Shown in pieces: positions 27,878 to 37,309 of a stretch of DNA of 64,000 nt. The translations under genes were made by a program, and so were the position numbers. Location of the stretch: the NCBI GenBank assembly GCA_040218795.1, contig JAVJQT010000003.1, forward strand, positions 310,001 to 374,000. Reading direction: 5' to 3'. The notes beneath the pieces are model-generated. The model was not told where the DNA came from. It was given only the letters and a program-made list of their open reading frames with translations, and did no database searches. Numbering within the stretch: the first letter of the stretch is position 1; every line of letters begins with the position of its first letter. The DNA is from CCMP332 sp040218795 (GTDB lineage: Bacteria; Bacteroidota; Bacteroidia; Cytophagales; CCMP332).

Positions 27878-28813
27878 GCTTATTTTTTTCTCAAAGTAAG
27901 CGATTGTGTTTTTGAGTCCTTCATCAAGCATAATGCCTGGTTCCCATGATAACTTTTCTCTTGCCTTATCAATGTTTGGCTGTCTCTGCATTGGGTCGTC
28001 TGCAGGTAGGGGTTTATAGACAAGCTTTGAAGAAGAACCGGTAATATCAATCACCTTTTCTGCCAACTGTTTAATGGTGAATTCGTTCGGGTTTCCAATG
28101 TTAATTGGCATGTGCAAGGATTCTTTGCTATTCATCAATTTGTACATACCGTCCACAAGGTCATCTACATAGCAAAAACTTCGGGTTTGCAATCCCTCAC
28201 CGTAAATCGTAATATCTTGTCCTTTAAGCGCCTGAACAATAAAATTTGAAACCACCCGGCCATCATTTTCATTCATCCTCGGGCCATAGGTATTAAAAAT
28301 TCTAATGATGCGAATGTCTACACCATTTTGACTATGATAATTCATAAAGAGCGTTTCTGCACAGCGTTTTCCTTCATCGTAACATGCTCTTGGTCCGATC
28401 GGATTGACATTCCCCCAATATGATTCTTCCTGAGGGTGCACTTTTGGATCTCCGTACACTTCAGAAGTACTGGCCTGAAGCACCCTTGCCTTTGTTCTTT
28501 TAGCCAAACCAAGGGTGTTTATTGCTCCCATTACAGAGGTTTTAATGGTTTTAATTGGATTGTATTGGTAGTGAACCGGAGATGCCGGGCATGCCAGATT
28601 GTAAATCTGATCAACTTCCGCATAATAAGGATGTATTACATCCTGTCTTATAACTTCAAAAAATGGATTGTCTCTGAGATGGACTATATTTTCTTTGGAG
28701 CCCGTAAAATAATTATCGAGGCAAATTACTTCATTGCCTTCATTTAAAAGTTTCTCACAAAGATGAGATCCAAGAAAACCCGCTCCGCCGGTAATTAAAA
28801 TCCGTTTTCTCAT
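27872..28813 (-). CDS. UDP-glucuronate decarboxylase (UDP-xylose synthase)
   Basis: Extended short-chain dehydrogenase, 313 residues, that turns UDP-glucuronate into UDP-xylose. NAD-binding GGAGFLGSHLCE lies at the N terminus, the catalytic YxxxK is in CYDEGKRCAE, and LDNYFTGSKENI, TSEVYGDP and RIFNTYGPRM are all typical of this subfamily. It follows the UDP-glucose dehydrogenase gene by 3 bases, which supports the assignment. The product could feed xylose into surface polysaccharide or glycoprotein O-glycans. Confidence 0.93.
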   Translation of the reverse strand: MRKRILITGGAGFLGSHLCEKLLNEGNEVICLDNYFTGSKENIVHLRDNPFFEVIRQDVIHPYYAEVDQIYNLACPASPVHYQYNPIKTIKTSVMGAINTLGLAKRTKARVLQASTSEVYGDPKVHPQEESYWGNVNPIGPRACYDEGKRCAETLFMNYHSQNGVDIRIIRIFNTYGPRMNENDGRVVSNFIVQALKGQDITIYGEGLQTRSFCYVDDLVDGMYKLMNSKESLHMPINIGNPNEFTIKQLAEKVIDITGSSSKLVYKPLPADDPMQRQPNIDKAREKLSWEPGIMLDEGLKNTIAYFEKKISS

Positions 28814-28816
28814 TAA

Positions 28817-30145
28817 TTAAGCCATAATTGGTTTAAATCCGATGCCATAATATTCAAAGCCAGAATCTTTCATCTGGTTATAAGTATAAATATTTCGTCC
28901 GTCAAAGATCAATTTATTCTTTAAAAGCTCTGAAACTTGTTTTAAATCCGGAGATCTGAATTCTGACCACTCCGTAAAAATAGCGAGACAATCGGCTTCT
29001 TTTAATACTTCATACATGTCATCGCCATAATGCACATCATTATTTAAATGTCTTTTCGCCTCCTCTACTGCAACCGGATCATAGGCATGTACTTCGCAAC
29101 CGGATTTTAAAAGTAAATCGATTAAAACAAGAGAGGGAGCTTCTCTCATATCATCAGTTTTTGGTTTGAAGGACAGTCCCCAAACGGCAATTTTTTTACC
29201 TTTTAAATCTCCTTTGAATCTTTTCTTAATTTTTTGATATAAAACACTTTTTTGAGCATCATTGACATCTTCTACCGCTTGAAGAACTTTTAAAGAATAT
29301 CCATTTTCATTGGCCGTTTTAATCAAAGCTTTAACATCTTTTGGAAAACATGATCCTCCGTAACCAATACCGGGATAAATAAACTGATTACCTATTCTTG
29401 GGTCACTACCAATACCTTTTCTTACCAAATTGACATCCGCACCTAATAATTCGCATAAATTGGCGATGTCATTCATAAAACTAATTTTAGTAGCCAACAT
29501 AGAATTAGCTGCATATTTGGTCATTTCAGCAGAAGGAATATCCATAAATATGGTAGGGTGACCATTTAAGGTAAAAGGATGATAAAGCTTCTCCATTATG
29601 TTTTTGGCCTTATCACTGGAAATTCCAATTACAATTCTATCGGGTTTTAAAAAATCGTTTACCGCTGCACCCTCCTTGAGAAATTCAGGATTTGAGGCCA
29701 CATCAAATTCAAATTCACCCTCTCTTTTATCCAATTCATTTTTTATGGCTTCATGAACTTTTTCAGCAGTACCAACCGGAACCGTGCTTTTGGTTACTAT
29801 CACCATATAATCGTTCATATTCTTACCAACTTCAGAAGCTACTTTGAGAACATGCTTAAGATCAGCGCTTCCATCTTCATCGGGTGGTGTGCCTACAGCT
29901 ATAAAAACTGCTTCAGCTCCCTGAATGCTTGCGGCGAGGTCCGTTGAAAAATGCAATCTTTTCTTCTCCAGGTTACGGTGAACCATTTCTTTTAGCCCGG
30001 GCTCATATATAGGTAAAATCCCATCTTTTAAGTTCTCAATTTTTCTTTCATCTATATCGATGCAAGTCACATCAATACCCACTTCTGAAAAACAAGTTCC
30101 GGTCACTAAACCTACATATCCCGTTCCAACAATTGCTATTTTCAT
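28817..30145 (-). CDS. UDP-glucose 6-dehydrogenase
   Basis: Oxidises UDP-glucose to UDP-glucuronate with two NAD+. The 442-residue protein has the NAD-binding MKIAIVGTGYVGLVTGTCFSE, the conserved EFLKEGAAVNDFLKPDRIVIG, and the catalytic cysteine C266 in GYGGSCFPKDV. It forms a two-gene operon with the UDP-glucuronate decarboxylase and supplies its substrate. Confidence 0.95.
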   Translation of the reverse strand: MKIAIVGTGYVGLVTGTCFSEVGIDVTCIDIDERKIENLKDGILPIYEPGLKEMVHRNLEKKRLHFSTDLAASIQGAEAVFIAVGTPPDEDGSADLKHVLKVASEVGKNMNDYMVIVTKSTVPVGTAEKVHEAIKNELDKREGEFEFDVASNPEFLKEGAAVNDFLKPDRIVIGISSDKAKNIMEKLYHPFTLNGHPTIFMDIPSAEMTKYAANSMLATKISFMNDIANLCELLGADVNLVRKGIGSDPRIGNQFIYPGIGYGGSCFPKDVKALIKTANENGYSLKVLQAVEDVNDAQKSVLYQKIKKRFKGDLKGKKIAVWGLSFKPKTDDMREAPSLVLIDLLLKSGCEVHAYDPVAVEEAKRHLNNDVHYGDDMYEVLKEADCLAIFTEWSEFRSPDLKQVSELLKNKLIFDGRNIYTYNQMKDSGFEYYGIGFKPIMA

Positions 30146-30167
30146 TTAGCTCTTTTTTATTAAGTCG

Positions 30168-30175
30168 CAAAAATA
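30168..30175 (-). promoter_or_regulatory. Candidate -7 promoter element for the UDP-xylose operon
   Basis: Read leftward, TATTTTTG matches TAnnTTTG exactly and is followed by C, as in several other candidates here. It lies 22 bases before the dehydrogenase ATG. No -33 element was found at the usual distance. Confidence 0.4.
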
Positions 30176-30220
30176 GAAATTAAGCTTTATTAAGCTCAGT
30201 ATTTTTACAATTTGAATCAA

Positions 30221-31609
30221 TTATAAAATGTATTGACTTAAATCCTTATTTTTTATCAGACTGTCAAGCTTTTCGTGAACCATTTCCTTGCTGATGAACA
30301 GGCTTGTTCCCGGTGTGATATTATCGGGAACTTCAAAGAGAATTTCATTGAGCAATTTGCTCATTACGGTGTGCAAACGTCTTGCACCTATATTTTCAAC
30401 TTCAGAATTAATTTTAAAAGCTATGGCAGCAATTTCATTTAAGGACTCATCGCTAAATTTTAGTTCTACGTCTTCGGCCTTTAAAAGTGCTTCATATTGC
30501 TTTGTCAATGCATTTTTTGGTTCTTTAATTATCCTGATGAAATCTTTTTCTGTCAGACTCTCAAGTTCTACACGAATTGGAAATCTTCCCTGAAGTTCAG
30601 GAATAAGATCCGAAGGTTTGGACACGTGAAATGCACCGGCGGCAATAAATAAAATATGATCTGTGTTAATAACACCGTGTTTTGTATTCACCGTAGAACC
30701 TTCAACAATCGGTAAAAGATCGCGCTGAACCCCTTCCCTGCTTACATCAGGGCCACCCTGAGCTCCTCCGCCTCCTTTGGCGATTTTATCAACTTCATCA
30801 ATGAAAATAATACCGGTATTTTCAGCTTTGCGCATGGCCTCTTCTTTTACCTCATCCATATCAATGAGTTTTGAGGTTTCCTCATCTAAAAGAACTTTGC
30901 GTGCATCTTTGATGCTCATCTTGCGCTTTTTATTTTTTTTCGGCATCATACCGCCTATCATTTCCTGAATATTCATCATGGATACTTCATCCATTCCACC
31001 TCCAACCACGCCCACACCAGGCATCATGCTTTGCTGAATATCAATTTCAATTTTCCTCTCATCCAACTCGCCTTTTCTTAGCTTATCTCTGAATTTTTCC
31101 CTAGTCTTTTGATTGAGTTCCTCTTCCGACATCTCTGAGTTATCAGTGCTGTCATCATTGACCTGCATTTGAACCGATTTATTTTTTATTGGTGGAATCA
31201 AAATGTTTAAAATTGTCTCTTCTACGGCATCTTTTGCTTTTTCTTCAACCTCGGCCTTCTTTCTAATTTTGACCAATTTTACCGAATGCTCAACCAAATC
31301 TCTTACCATGCTTTCCACATCCCTACCCACATAACCAACTTCGGTAAATTTTGAGGCTTCAACTTTGGTAAAGGGAGCATCAGCAATTGATGCGAGACGT
31401 CTGGCTATTTCGGTTTTCCCTACACCTGTTGTGCCAATCATTAATATATTATTGGGCACTATTTCCTGTCTTATATCCTCATCAGCATTCAAACGTCTCC
31501 ATCTGTTTCTCAATGCGATGGCAACATTTCTTTTTGCATCATCCTGCCCAATTATATATTTGTCGAGTTCCCTCACTATTTCGGAAGGAGTTAAGTATTT
31601 ATTTTCCAT
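30221..31609 (-). CDS. hslU: ATP-dependent protease ATPase subunit HslU
   Basis: AAA+ unfoldase that feeds proteins to the HslV peptidase. The 462-residue protein has Walker A GTTGVGKT at residues 59-66, an inserted I domain (about residues 110-245) with a Met/Lys-rich stretch, Walker B IIFIDEVDKIA, and the sensor-2 arginine in NIGARRLHTVMSKLL. hslV is not in the window. Its ATG overlaps the TAA stop of porQ by one base (TAATG), so it is co-transcribed with a T9SS gene. Confidence 0.95.
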   Translation of the reverse strand: MENKYLTPSEIVRELDKYIIGQDDAKRNVAIALRNRWRRLNADEDIRQEIVPNNILMIGTTGVGKTEIARRLASIADAPFTKVEASKFTEVGYVGRDVESMVRDLVEHSVKLVKIRKKAEVEEKAKDAVEETILNILIPPIKNKSVQMQVNDDSTDNSEMSEEELNQKTREKFRDKLRKGELDERKIEIDIQQSMMPGVGVVGGGMDEVSMMNIQEMIGGMMPKKNKKRKMSIKDARKVLLDEETSKLIDMDEVKEEAMRKAENTGIIFIDEVDKIAKGGGGAQGGPDVSREGVQRDLLPIVEGSTVNTKHGVINTDHILFIAAGAFHVSKPSDLIPELQGRFPIRVELESLTEKDFIRIIKEPKNALTKQYEALLKAEDVELKFSDESLNEIAAIAFKINSEVENIGARRLHTVMSKLLNEILFEVPDNITPGTSLFISKEMVHEKLDSLIKNKDLSQYIL

Positions 31610-32646
31610 TAAATTCTGTTTTTAGTGATAAAATTAAGATCACTAGTTAAAGTCAATTTGGTAGTGGCCCCTGATATATGATCCACAGATCTTGCCAATG
31701 CAAACTGCACTGATTTAACCTTTAATAGCATTCCAAAAGAAAAGCCTGCCAAAGCTTTTCTTTCTACAATTTGCAATTCCGCTCTCCGCATAAAATTATA
31801 CCCTGCCTGAATATTGAATCCTTTGGTAATCAATAGTTCAGTTCCAATAATCAAGGGTCTTGTTAATTTGTCAAGGGTACCTGGTTCTTCTCGAATGGGT
31901 TCGCCATTCTCATCAAAACCCGTAAATAAATTAGGATCATCATATACTATATCGTATCGATACAACCTGTGCAATGTGGCAGAAAATCGAAGTGGCATAT
32001 GTTTGGGTTTGTATGAACTTCCAATTCTAAGATCGAAAGGCAAAACAAATTCAGTATCCGAGGTATATTTACTCAGAGGCATTCCAATATTTCTAAAAAC
32101 CATACCTATAACAAAATCCTCTTTAGGATGAATAAACTGACCGCCTAGGTCAAATAATAAAGCTGTAGAATTAAAAGAGGCTATTGAGGAGTTGGCAATT
32201 TTTAGATTCAACCCATAAGAAAAATTATCAAAGCGTCTTCCATAGCCTATATTTAGTATTAAATCAGAAGCCCTGAATTCCCCAATCTCATTGCCATTTT
32301 CATCGGTTTCCTGCATCTCCCCATAATTCCAGAAAGAAATGCCAAAGGCAAAATTTCCAAGCTTTTCTTTGCTTTTAGTATAGCTCAGCGTGTGGTTTTG
32401 AATGTCGGCATAATTAGCATTGTAATTGTAGGATATGAAATTGTTAAATCCTGTATCAAGCGAAGCGGGGTTTTGCCAGAAATGATTATTGTCCAGATCT
32501 CTGTGACTTACATCAACTCCACCAATGGCGAAAACTCCGGCATTTACAGCCGTATTTGTAAAGTCAAGGCTTTGAGAACCACCTATTTGAGCAAATGAAG
32601 CTCTATGACAAATTAAGATTAAAACAATTAATTGTAGTCTGTTCAA
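31609..32646 (-). CDS. porQ: Type IX secretion system protein PorQ
   Basis: A 345-residue outer-membrane beta-barrel protein with a signal peptide (cut after ASFAQ). The N-terminal IGGSQSLDFTNTAVNAGVFAIGGVDVSHRDLDNNHFWQNPA pattern identifies PorQ. In Porphyromonas gingivalis PorQ belongs to the T9SS attachment complex with PorU, PorV and PorZ, which processes and anchors cargo carrying a C-terminal sorting domain. This window contains two such cargo candidates. Confidence 0.9.
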   Translation of the reverse strand: MNRLQLIVLILICHRASFAQIGGSQSLDFTNTAVNAGVFAIGGVDVSHRDLDNNHFWQNPASLDTGFNNFISYNYNANYADIQNHTLSYTKSKEKLGNFAFGISFWNYGEMQETDENGNEIGEFRASDLILNIGYGRRFDNFSYGLNLKIANSSIASFNSTALLFDLGGQFIHPKEDFVIGMVFRNIGMPLSKYTSDTEFVLPFDLRIGSSYKPKHMPLRFSATLHRLYRYDIVYDDPNLFTGFDENGEPIREEPGTLDKLTRPLIIGTELLITKGFNIQAGYNFMRRAELQIVERKALAGFSFGMLLKVKSVQFALARSVDHISGATTKLTLTSDLNFITKNRI

Positions 32647-32692
32647 ATTTTAGACTTTTAGTCTCAACGCTAATATTACACTTAAATTGAAA

Positions 32693-35185
32693 TTAGCCCT
32701 GCTGATCCTTTGAGTTTAAGACCTGCAAATCTATGGGATTTTGGACTTTGGTTTTTAGTAATGCGATATCCAAAACTGATTTTACTTCGCTCACGTAATG
32801 AATATTCATCCCTTTGATCATTTCATTTTCAATATCTTCAAAATCCTTTTTATTTCGCTCACAGAGAATAATATCCTTCACCCCGGCTCTTTTAGCCGCC
32901 AAGATTTTTTCTTTAATTCCTCCTACCGGTAACACTTTTCCGCTCAAGGTGATTTCTCCCGTCATTGCCAATTTGTTTTTTACCTTCCTTTGGGTAAATA
33001 AAGAAGCAATAGAAGTAAAAAGCGTAATTCCTGCACTCGGACCATCTTTAGGAACTGCTCCAGCAGGTACATGAATATGAAGATCAAACTGATCAAAAAT
33101 CCGATAATCAATTCCCAATTCAGGGGCATGAGCTTTTAAATAGGAAATTGCGGCCATGGCGGATTCCTTCATTACATCCCCCAACTGACCTGAAAGGGTT
33201 AATTTTCCTTTACCCCGGCTTAGGCTTGACTCAATGTTAAGAATTGTACCACCGTAGGGTGTCCAGGCAAGGCCTGTAACAATTCCCGCCATTTCATTAT
33301 TATCGTAAATCTCCTTATCGAATATTTCCGTGCCTAAAATTTCGATTACATTTTTTCCACTCAGTTTTGAATCAAAATCTTCTTCCATTGCCACAGATTT
33401 TGCAGTGCTTCTGGCCAGTTCTCCAATTTTTCTTTCCAGCTCCCGTACTCCTGATTCTCGGGTATAACCTTCGATCACTTTGGTGATGGCTTCGTTATTC
33501 ATGCTAAATTGCGCAGCCTTTAAGCCATGCGATTTCCTTTGCTTTGGCAATAAATGTTTTTTAGCAATTTGCACCTTCTCTTCAAGGGTATAACCGGTTA
33601 TTTCAATTATTTCCATTCGGTCGCGAAGTGCGGGTTGGATGCTCTCCAGAGAATTAGAAGTAGCTACAAATAGAATTTTTGAAAGATCGTACTCAACTTC
33701 CAAATAATTATCGACAAATGTGGCATTCTGCTCCGGATCTAAAACTTCGAGCAAGGCCGAAGAAGGATCACCTCTGAAATCTGCTCCTACCTTGTCAATT
33801 TCATCAAGGATAAAAACTGGATTACTTGATCCTACTTTTTTAATATTTTGAATAATCCTTCCGGGCATGGCACCCACATAGGTTTTTCTGTGTCCTCTAA
33901 TTTCTGCTTCATCTCTTATTCCCCCCAATGACATTCGCACATATTTTCGGCCAAGGGCTTTGGCAATCGATCTTCCCAATGAGGTTTTACCAACTCCCGG
34001 AGGACCGTAAAGACATAAAATTGGGGCTTTCATGTCGTTCTTAAGTTTTAATACCGCCAAGTATTCAAGAATCCTGTTTTTTACTTTCTGCAATCCATAG
34101 TGATCTTCATCAAGTATTTTTTTGGCCCTTTTTAGGTCAAAATTGTCCTTTGAATATTCCTCCCAGGGTAAATCCAACATGAGTTCTGCATAATTCATCG
34201 TAACCGGATATTCAGCTGCCTGAGGGTTCATTCTCAACAACTTGTCCAGTTCCTTATTGAAATGGGACTCAACTTCTTTGCCCCATTTTTTTTCTTTGCT
34301 CTTTACCCTAAGTTTTTCAACCTCCTGGTCAGGTGTTTCATATCCAAGTTCGTCTTGCAACACTTTTATTTGTTGGCGCAAGAAATAATCCCTTTGCTGT
34401 TGGTCAATATCCGTACTGACTTTGTTTTGAATTTCATGCTTCAATTCCAGCATTTTAACTTCCTTCAGCATGTATTCGAGTAGCAAAGTTGCCCTGTCGA
34501 CGCCATCTTCGATTTCGAGAAGTTTTTGTTTTTCAGATACCTCAGCGCTAATATTCGAACTCAAAAAGTGAATCAGAAATCCGGGATTTTCAATATTGTC
34601 CAAAGCGACCTGCGCTTCTTTTGGAATTTCAGGATTTAATTTCAGAATTTTTTTGGCTGCTTCTTGAATCGAAGAAATAAGAGCAGAAATTTTCTTGCTG
34701 TTTTTATTTGGAAACTTTTCAGCGAGGGTTCTCACCTTGGCTGAGAAAAAAGGATTTGTACTGATGGGATCCAAAAGTTCAAACCTTCTTTTTCCCCTGA
34801 TTATAATGGTTGTATTTCCGTCTGGTAAAACAAGCATTTTCACAATATGAGCCACGGTACCAATTCGGTAGAGGTCATTAAAATCGGGATCGTCGGTTTT
34901 ATTGTTTTTCTGAGTGATTACACCTATAGTTCTGTCTTGTTTATAGACTTTTTTAACAAGTTTAATCGACTTTTCACGTCCGACTGTGATAGGTATAACC
35001 ATTCCCGGAAACAAAACAGTATTTCTAACCGGTAATATGGGTAAGGCATCAATCTCCTTAACGTCATCCTGATCGGTATCATCTTCGGGAGAAATTAATG
35101 GTATAAAATCTCCATCATCGTCAATTAATTCTGCTAAAACATATTTATTTGAAACTGTATTATCTGATTTTTTCATATCATGCAT
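32693..35185 (-). CDS. lon: ATP-dependent endopeptidase Lon
   Basis: An 830-residue soluble protease. The N-terminal LON substrate-binding domain (about residues 45-250; LPILPVRNTVLFPGMVIPI) is followed by a coiled helical region, then AAA+ with Walker A GPPGVGKT and Walker B FILDEIDKV. The C-terminal protease domain has the Ser-Lys dyad S717 (KDGPSAG) and K760 (GGIKEKI). The first Met may be at 35185 or, three codons on, 35176. A perfect 11-bp inverted repeat lies directly upstream. Confidence 0.96.
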   Translation of the reverse strand: MHDMKKSDNTVSNKYVLAELIDDDGDFIPLISPEDDTDQDDVKEIDALPILPVRNTVLFPGMVIPITVGREKSIKLVKKVYKQDRTIGVITQKNNKTDDPDFNDLYRIGTVAHIVKMLVLPDGNTTIIIRGKRRFELLDPISTNPFFSAKVRTLAEKFPNKNSKKISALISSIQEAAKKILKLNPEIPKEAQVALDNIENPGFLIHFLSSNISAEVSEKQKLLEIEDGVDRATLLLEYMLKEVKMLELKHEIQNKVSTDIDQQQRDYFLRQQIKVLQDELGYETPDQEVEKLRVKSKEKKWGKEVESHFNKELDKLLRMNPQAAEYPVTMNYAELMLDLPWEEYSKDNFDLKRAKKILDEDHYGLQKVKNRILEYLAVLKLKNDMKAPILCLYGPPGVGKTSLGRSIAKALGRKYVRMSLGGIRDEAEIRGHRKTYVGAMPGRIIQNIKKVGSSNPVFILDEIDKVGADFRGDPSSALLEVLDPEQNATFVDNYLEVEYDLSKILFVATSNSLESIQPALRDRMEIIEITGYTLEEKVQIAKKHLLPKQRKSHGLKAAQFSMNNEAITKVIEGYTRESGVRELERKIGELARSTAKSVAMEEDFDSKLSGKNVIEILGTEIFDKEIYDNNEMAGIVTGLAWTPYGGTILNIESSLSRGKGKLTLSGQLGDVMKESAMAAISYLKAHAPELGIDYRIFDQFDLHIHVPAGAVPKDGPSAGITLFTSIASLFTQRKVKNKLAMTGEITLSGKVLPVGGIKEKILAAKRAGVKDIILCERNKKDFEDIENEMIKGMNIHYVSEVKSVLDIALLKTKVQNPIDLQVLNSKDQQG

Positions 35186-35204
35186 GAGAAATTGCCATAT
35201 TGGC

Positions 35205-35238
35205 AGTAAAATGTATCAATATTGGACTACATTTTACT
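35205..35238. promoter_or_regulatory. Perfect inverted repeat in the lon / PorE-like divergent promoter region
   Basis: The arms AGTAAAATGTA (35205-35215) and TACATTTTACT (35228-35238) are exact reverse complements, separated by 12 bases. Read toward lon, the arm nearer the gene contains TACATTTT, a 7-of-8 match to the -7 box. The heptamer ATATTGG also occurs twice as a direct repeat, at 35197-35203 and 35219-35225, 22 bases apart. The layout fits a dimeric repressor site. No transcription factor gene is adjacent. Confidence 0.55.
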
Positions 35239-35272
35239 TTCATAAATTGAATTATATTTTGGTGCAATAGCT

Positions 35273-37309
35273 ATGCCAAAAAAGGGACTAAGAGAAAATG
35301 TATTAAATTTGAAAAAGAGGTTTATTGGCCACTTTTATGACAATTTCAATTTGAGATCATATTCCGGAAAATTTTACTGTATTATCTTATTGATTTGTGG
35401 TGTCGCCTTAACCTCCGCCTTTTCTGTGCCTAGAAGTCCAAAAAATGGAGATGTAGTGGCTCAATCCCAATCCTCGGAGTTTTATCAACCATTTGAATTC
35501 TCAAATATTGGTAGCATTCCTTATTATTATAAAAAAGGCAAAGTCAAGAAAATACTTAGACTCCAAAAGAAAAATAAAATAACAAAACTGATTAGGGAGC
35601 TGGAAAAATACATCAGTCAATTTGGCATACAAAATTTTTATAAGAATACAGATATGATGTGGCGATTGGGGCAATTGTATGAAAATACGGGCCGACTTGA
35701 AGATGCAAAAGTGGTTTATCGTTATGTATTAAGACATAAAAGAGACAGCGTTCAAAAAGTGCGAATTTTTTACGATTCTCTCACGGTTTTGGACAAAGAA
35801 TACTACGTTCCGATTCAATATTATTACGACCTTGTAGGTACAGATGAATCAACTGACACCTTACACCCTCCTGACATTTATTTGAATATGGGCGAAGACG
35901 TCAATTCACTCGCTTCAGATTATGGCCCAACCATCAATTTAAAAGGAGACGTACTTATTTTTTCATCAAGACGAAATGAAGTTAAGGAAGCTTTTGGATA
36001 CCGGCAAGATGAAGACCTCTATGTCACTGAAAAGTGGAACGATCACTGGGTCTGGGCAGAACCTTTGACCGATATTAATTCTCAATACAATGAAGGTTCA
36101 CCTTTTCTTTCAAGGGACGAAAAAACATTGCTTTTTGTGAAATGCGATTGCCCCGATTGCTACGGTGACTGCGATATATTTCAAGCCAGTAAAAGGGAAG
36201 ATTCTACATGGGGTTACATAAAGAATTTAGGGGTTACCATTAACAGCAAAGCCTGGGATTCCCAACCTACCTTATCGCATTCCGGAGATACACTCTTTTT
36301 CTCATCTGACCGACTGGGAGGCTTTGGTTTATCTGATATTTATTACTCCATTAAGGACAAAGATGGCAAGTGGCTTCCGGCAAAAAATATAGGGCCAAAA
36401 ATCAATACAAGGAAAAGCGAGGTAAGTCCATATTTCCACCCCAAGGAAAATGTATTGTACTTTAGTTCCAACGGTCAAATTGTGAATTTCGGAAGTTTTG
36501 ATATTTATAAAACAAGATTGGGGAGCGGACATCGGTTTTCAGAGCCAAAGAATATAGGGCCATTGGTAAATGGCGAAGGCAGTGAATATTATTTTACAAT
36601 CGATAGTAAATCTGAACATCTCTACTACGCACGCTCAGAAGCGGATGATATTGACAATTTGGATCTTCATTCTTTTCCATTGCCAATGGGTGCTCAACCT
36701 AAAGCCACCACAAAGTTTAAAGGTACCGTATTGGATACTGCTACCGGTCTGCCTTTGAAAGGAATTGCATCGATCATAGATCTTGAAAAGGGTATTGCCA
36801 TTGCACCCAAATACCTTAGACCCGATGGTAGCTTTGAATTTGAATTGATCAATAACGGAACCTATCTTTTGGTCATTCAGGGTGAAGATTTTTTTAGAAT
36901 CGAAGAGATTTTTGAATTGGACGGAGACACGGAGCGTTTGTTTTCAACCAATCCTATTTCAAGCAAACTCAAATTTGAATCCATAGAATTTCTTCAAGGA
37001 GATTCAACCATATTGCCTTCTATGGAAGACGATATTTATAAAGTCATTGAATTTTTATTGGATCATCCGGATTTTAAGCTGAGAATTTCCGGGCACACAG
37101 ATTCACAAGGTGATTCAGATGCAAATCATCGCTTATCGCAATCCAGAGCAAAAGCAATAAAGAATTACATCATAGAAAATGGCCGAATTGAATCCAATCG
37201 AATTGAGGCCATTGGATATGGATTTGACAAACCCATCGTTAAAGTTGAGAAAAGTGACGAAGACCGACACTTAAACCGCCGGGTTGAATTTGAAATCTTT
37301 CGCGATTAA
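35273..37309 (+). CDS. OmpA-family protein with TPR, PD40 propeller and regulatory-like domain (PorE-like)
   Basis: A 678-residue protein. A membrane or signal segment lies late, at about residues 37-57 (YCIILLICGVALTSAF), after a basic tail, and there is no proper lipobox. The mature part has a TPR-like helical region (about 100-150: LGQLYENTGRLEDAKVVYRYVL). It continues with PD40/WD40-like beta-propeller repeats (about 210-480: GPTINLKGDVLIFSSRRN, LFFSSDRLGGFGLSDIYY), a carboxypeptidase-regulatory-like domain (about 480-560) and a C-terminal OmpA peptidoglycan-binding domain (about 570-675: RISGHTDSQGD...NRRVEFEI). This four-domain order is the one described for the T9SS protein PorE. Its 3' end overlaps rseP by 4 bases. 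Confidence 0.8.
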   Translation: MPKKGLRENVLNLKKRFIGHFYDNFNLRSYSGKFYCIILLICGVALTSAFSVPRSPKNGDVVAQSQSSEFYQPFEFSNIGSIPYYYKKGKVKKILRLQKKNKITKLIRELEKYISQFGIQNFYKNTDMMWRLGQLYENTGRLEDAKVVYRYVLRHKRDSVQKVRIFYDSLTVLDKEYYVPIQYYYDLVGTDESTDTLHPPDIYLNMGEDVNSLASDYGPTINLKGDVLIFSSRRNEVKEAFGYRQDEDLYVTEKWNDHWVWAEPLTDINSQYNEGSPFLSRDEKTLLFVKCDCPDCYGDCDIFQASKREDSTWGYIKNLGVTINSKAWDSQPTLSHSGDTLFFSSDRLGGFGLSDIYYSIKDKDGKWLPAKNIGPKINTRKSEVSPYFHPKENVLYFSSNGQIVNFGSFDIYKTRLGSGHRFSEPKNIGPLVNGEGSEYYFTIDSKSEHLYYARSEADDIDNLDLHSFPLPMGAQPKATTKFKGTVLDTATGLPLKGIASIIDLEKGIAIAPKYLRPDGSFEFELINNGTYLLVIQGEDFFRIEEIFELDGDTERLFSTNPISSKLKFESIEFLQGDSTILPSMEDDIYKVIEFLLDHPDFKLRISGHTDSQGDSDANHRLSQSRAKAIKNYIIENGRIESNRIEAIGYGFDKPIVKVEKSDEDRHLNRRVEFEIFRD

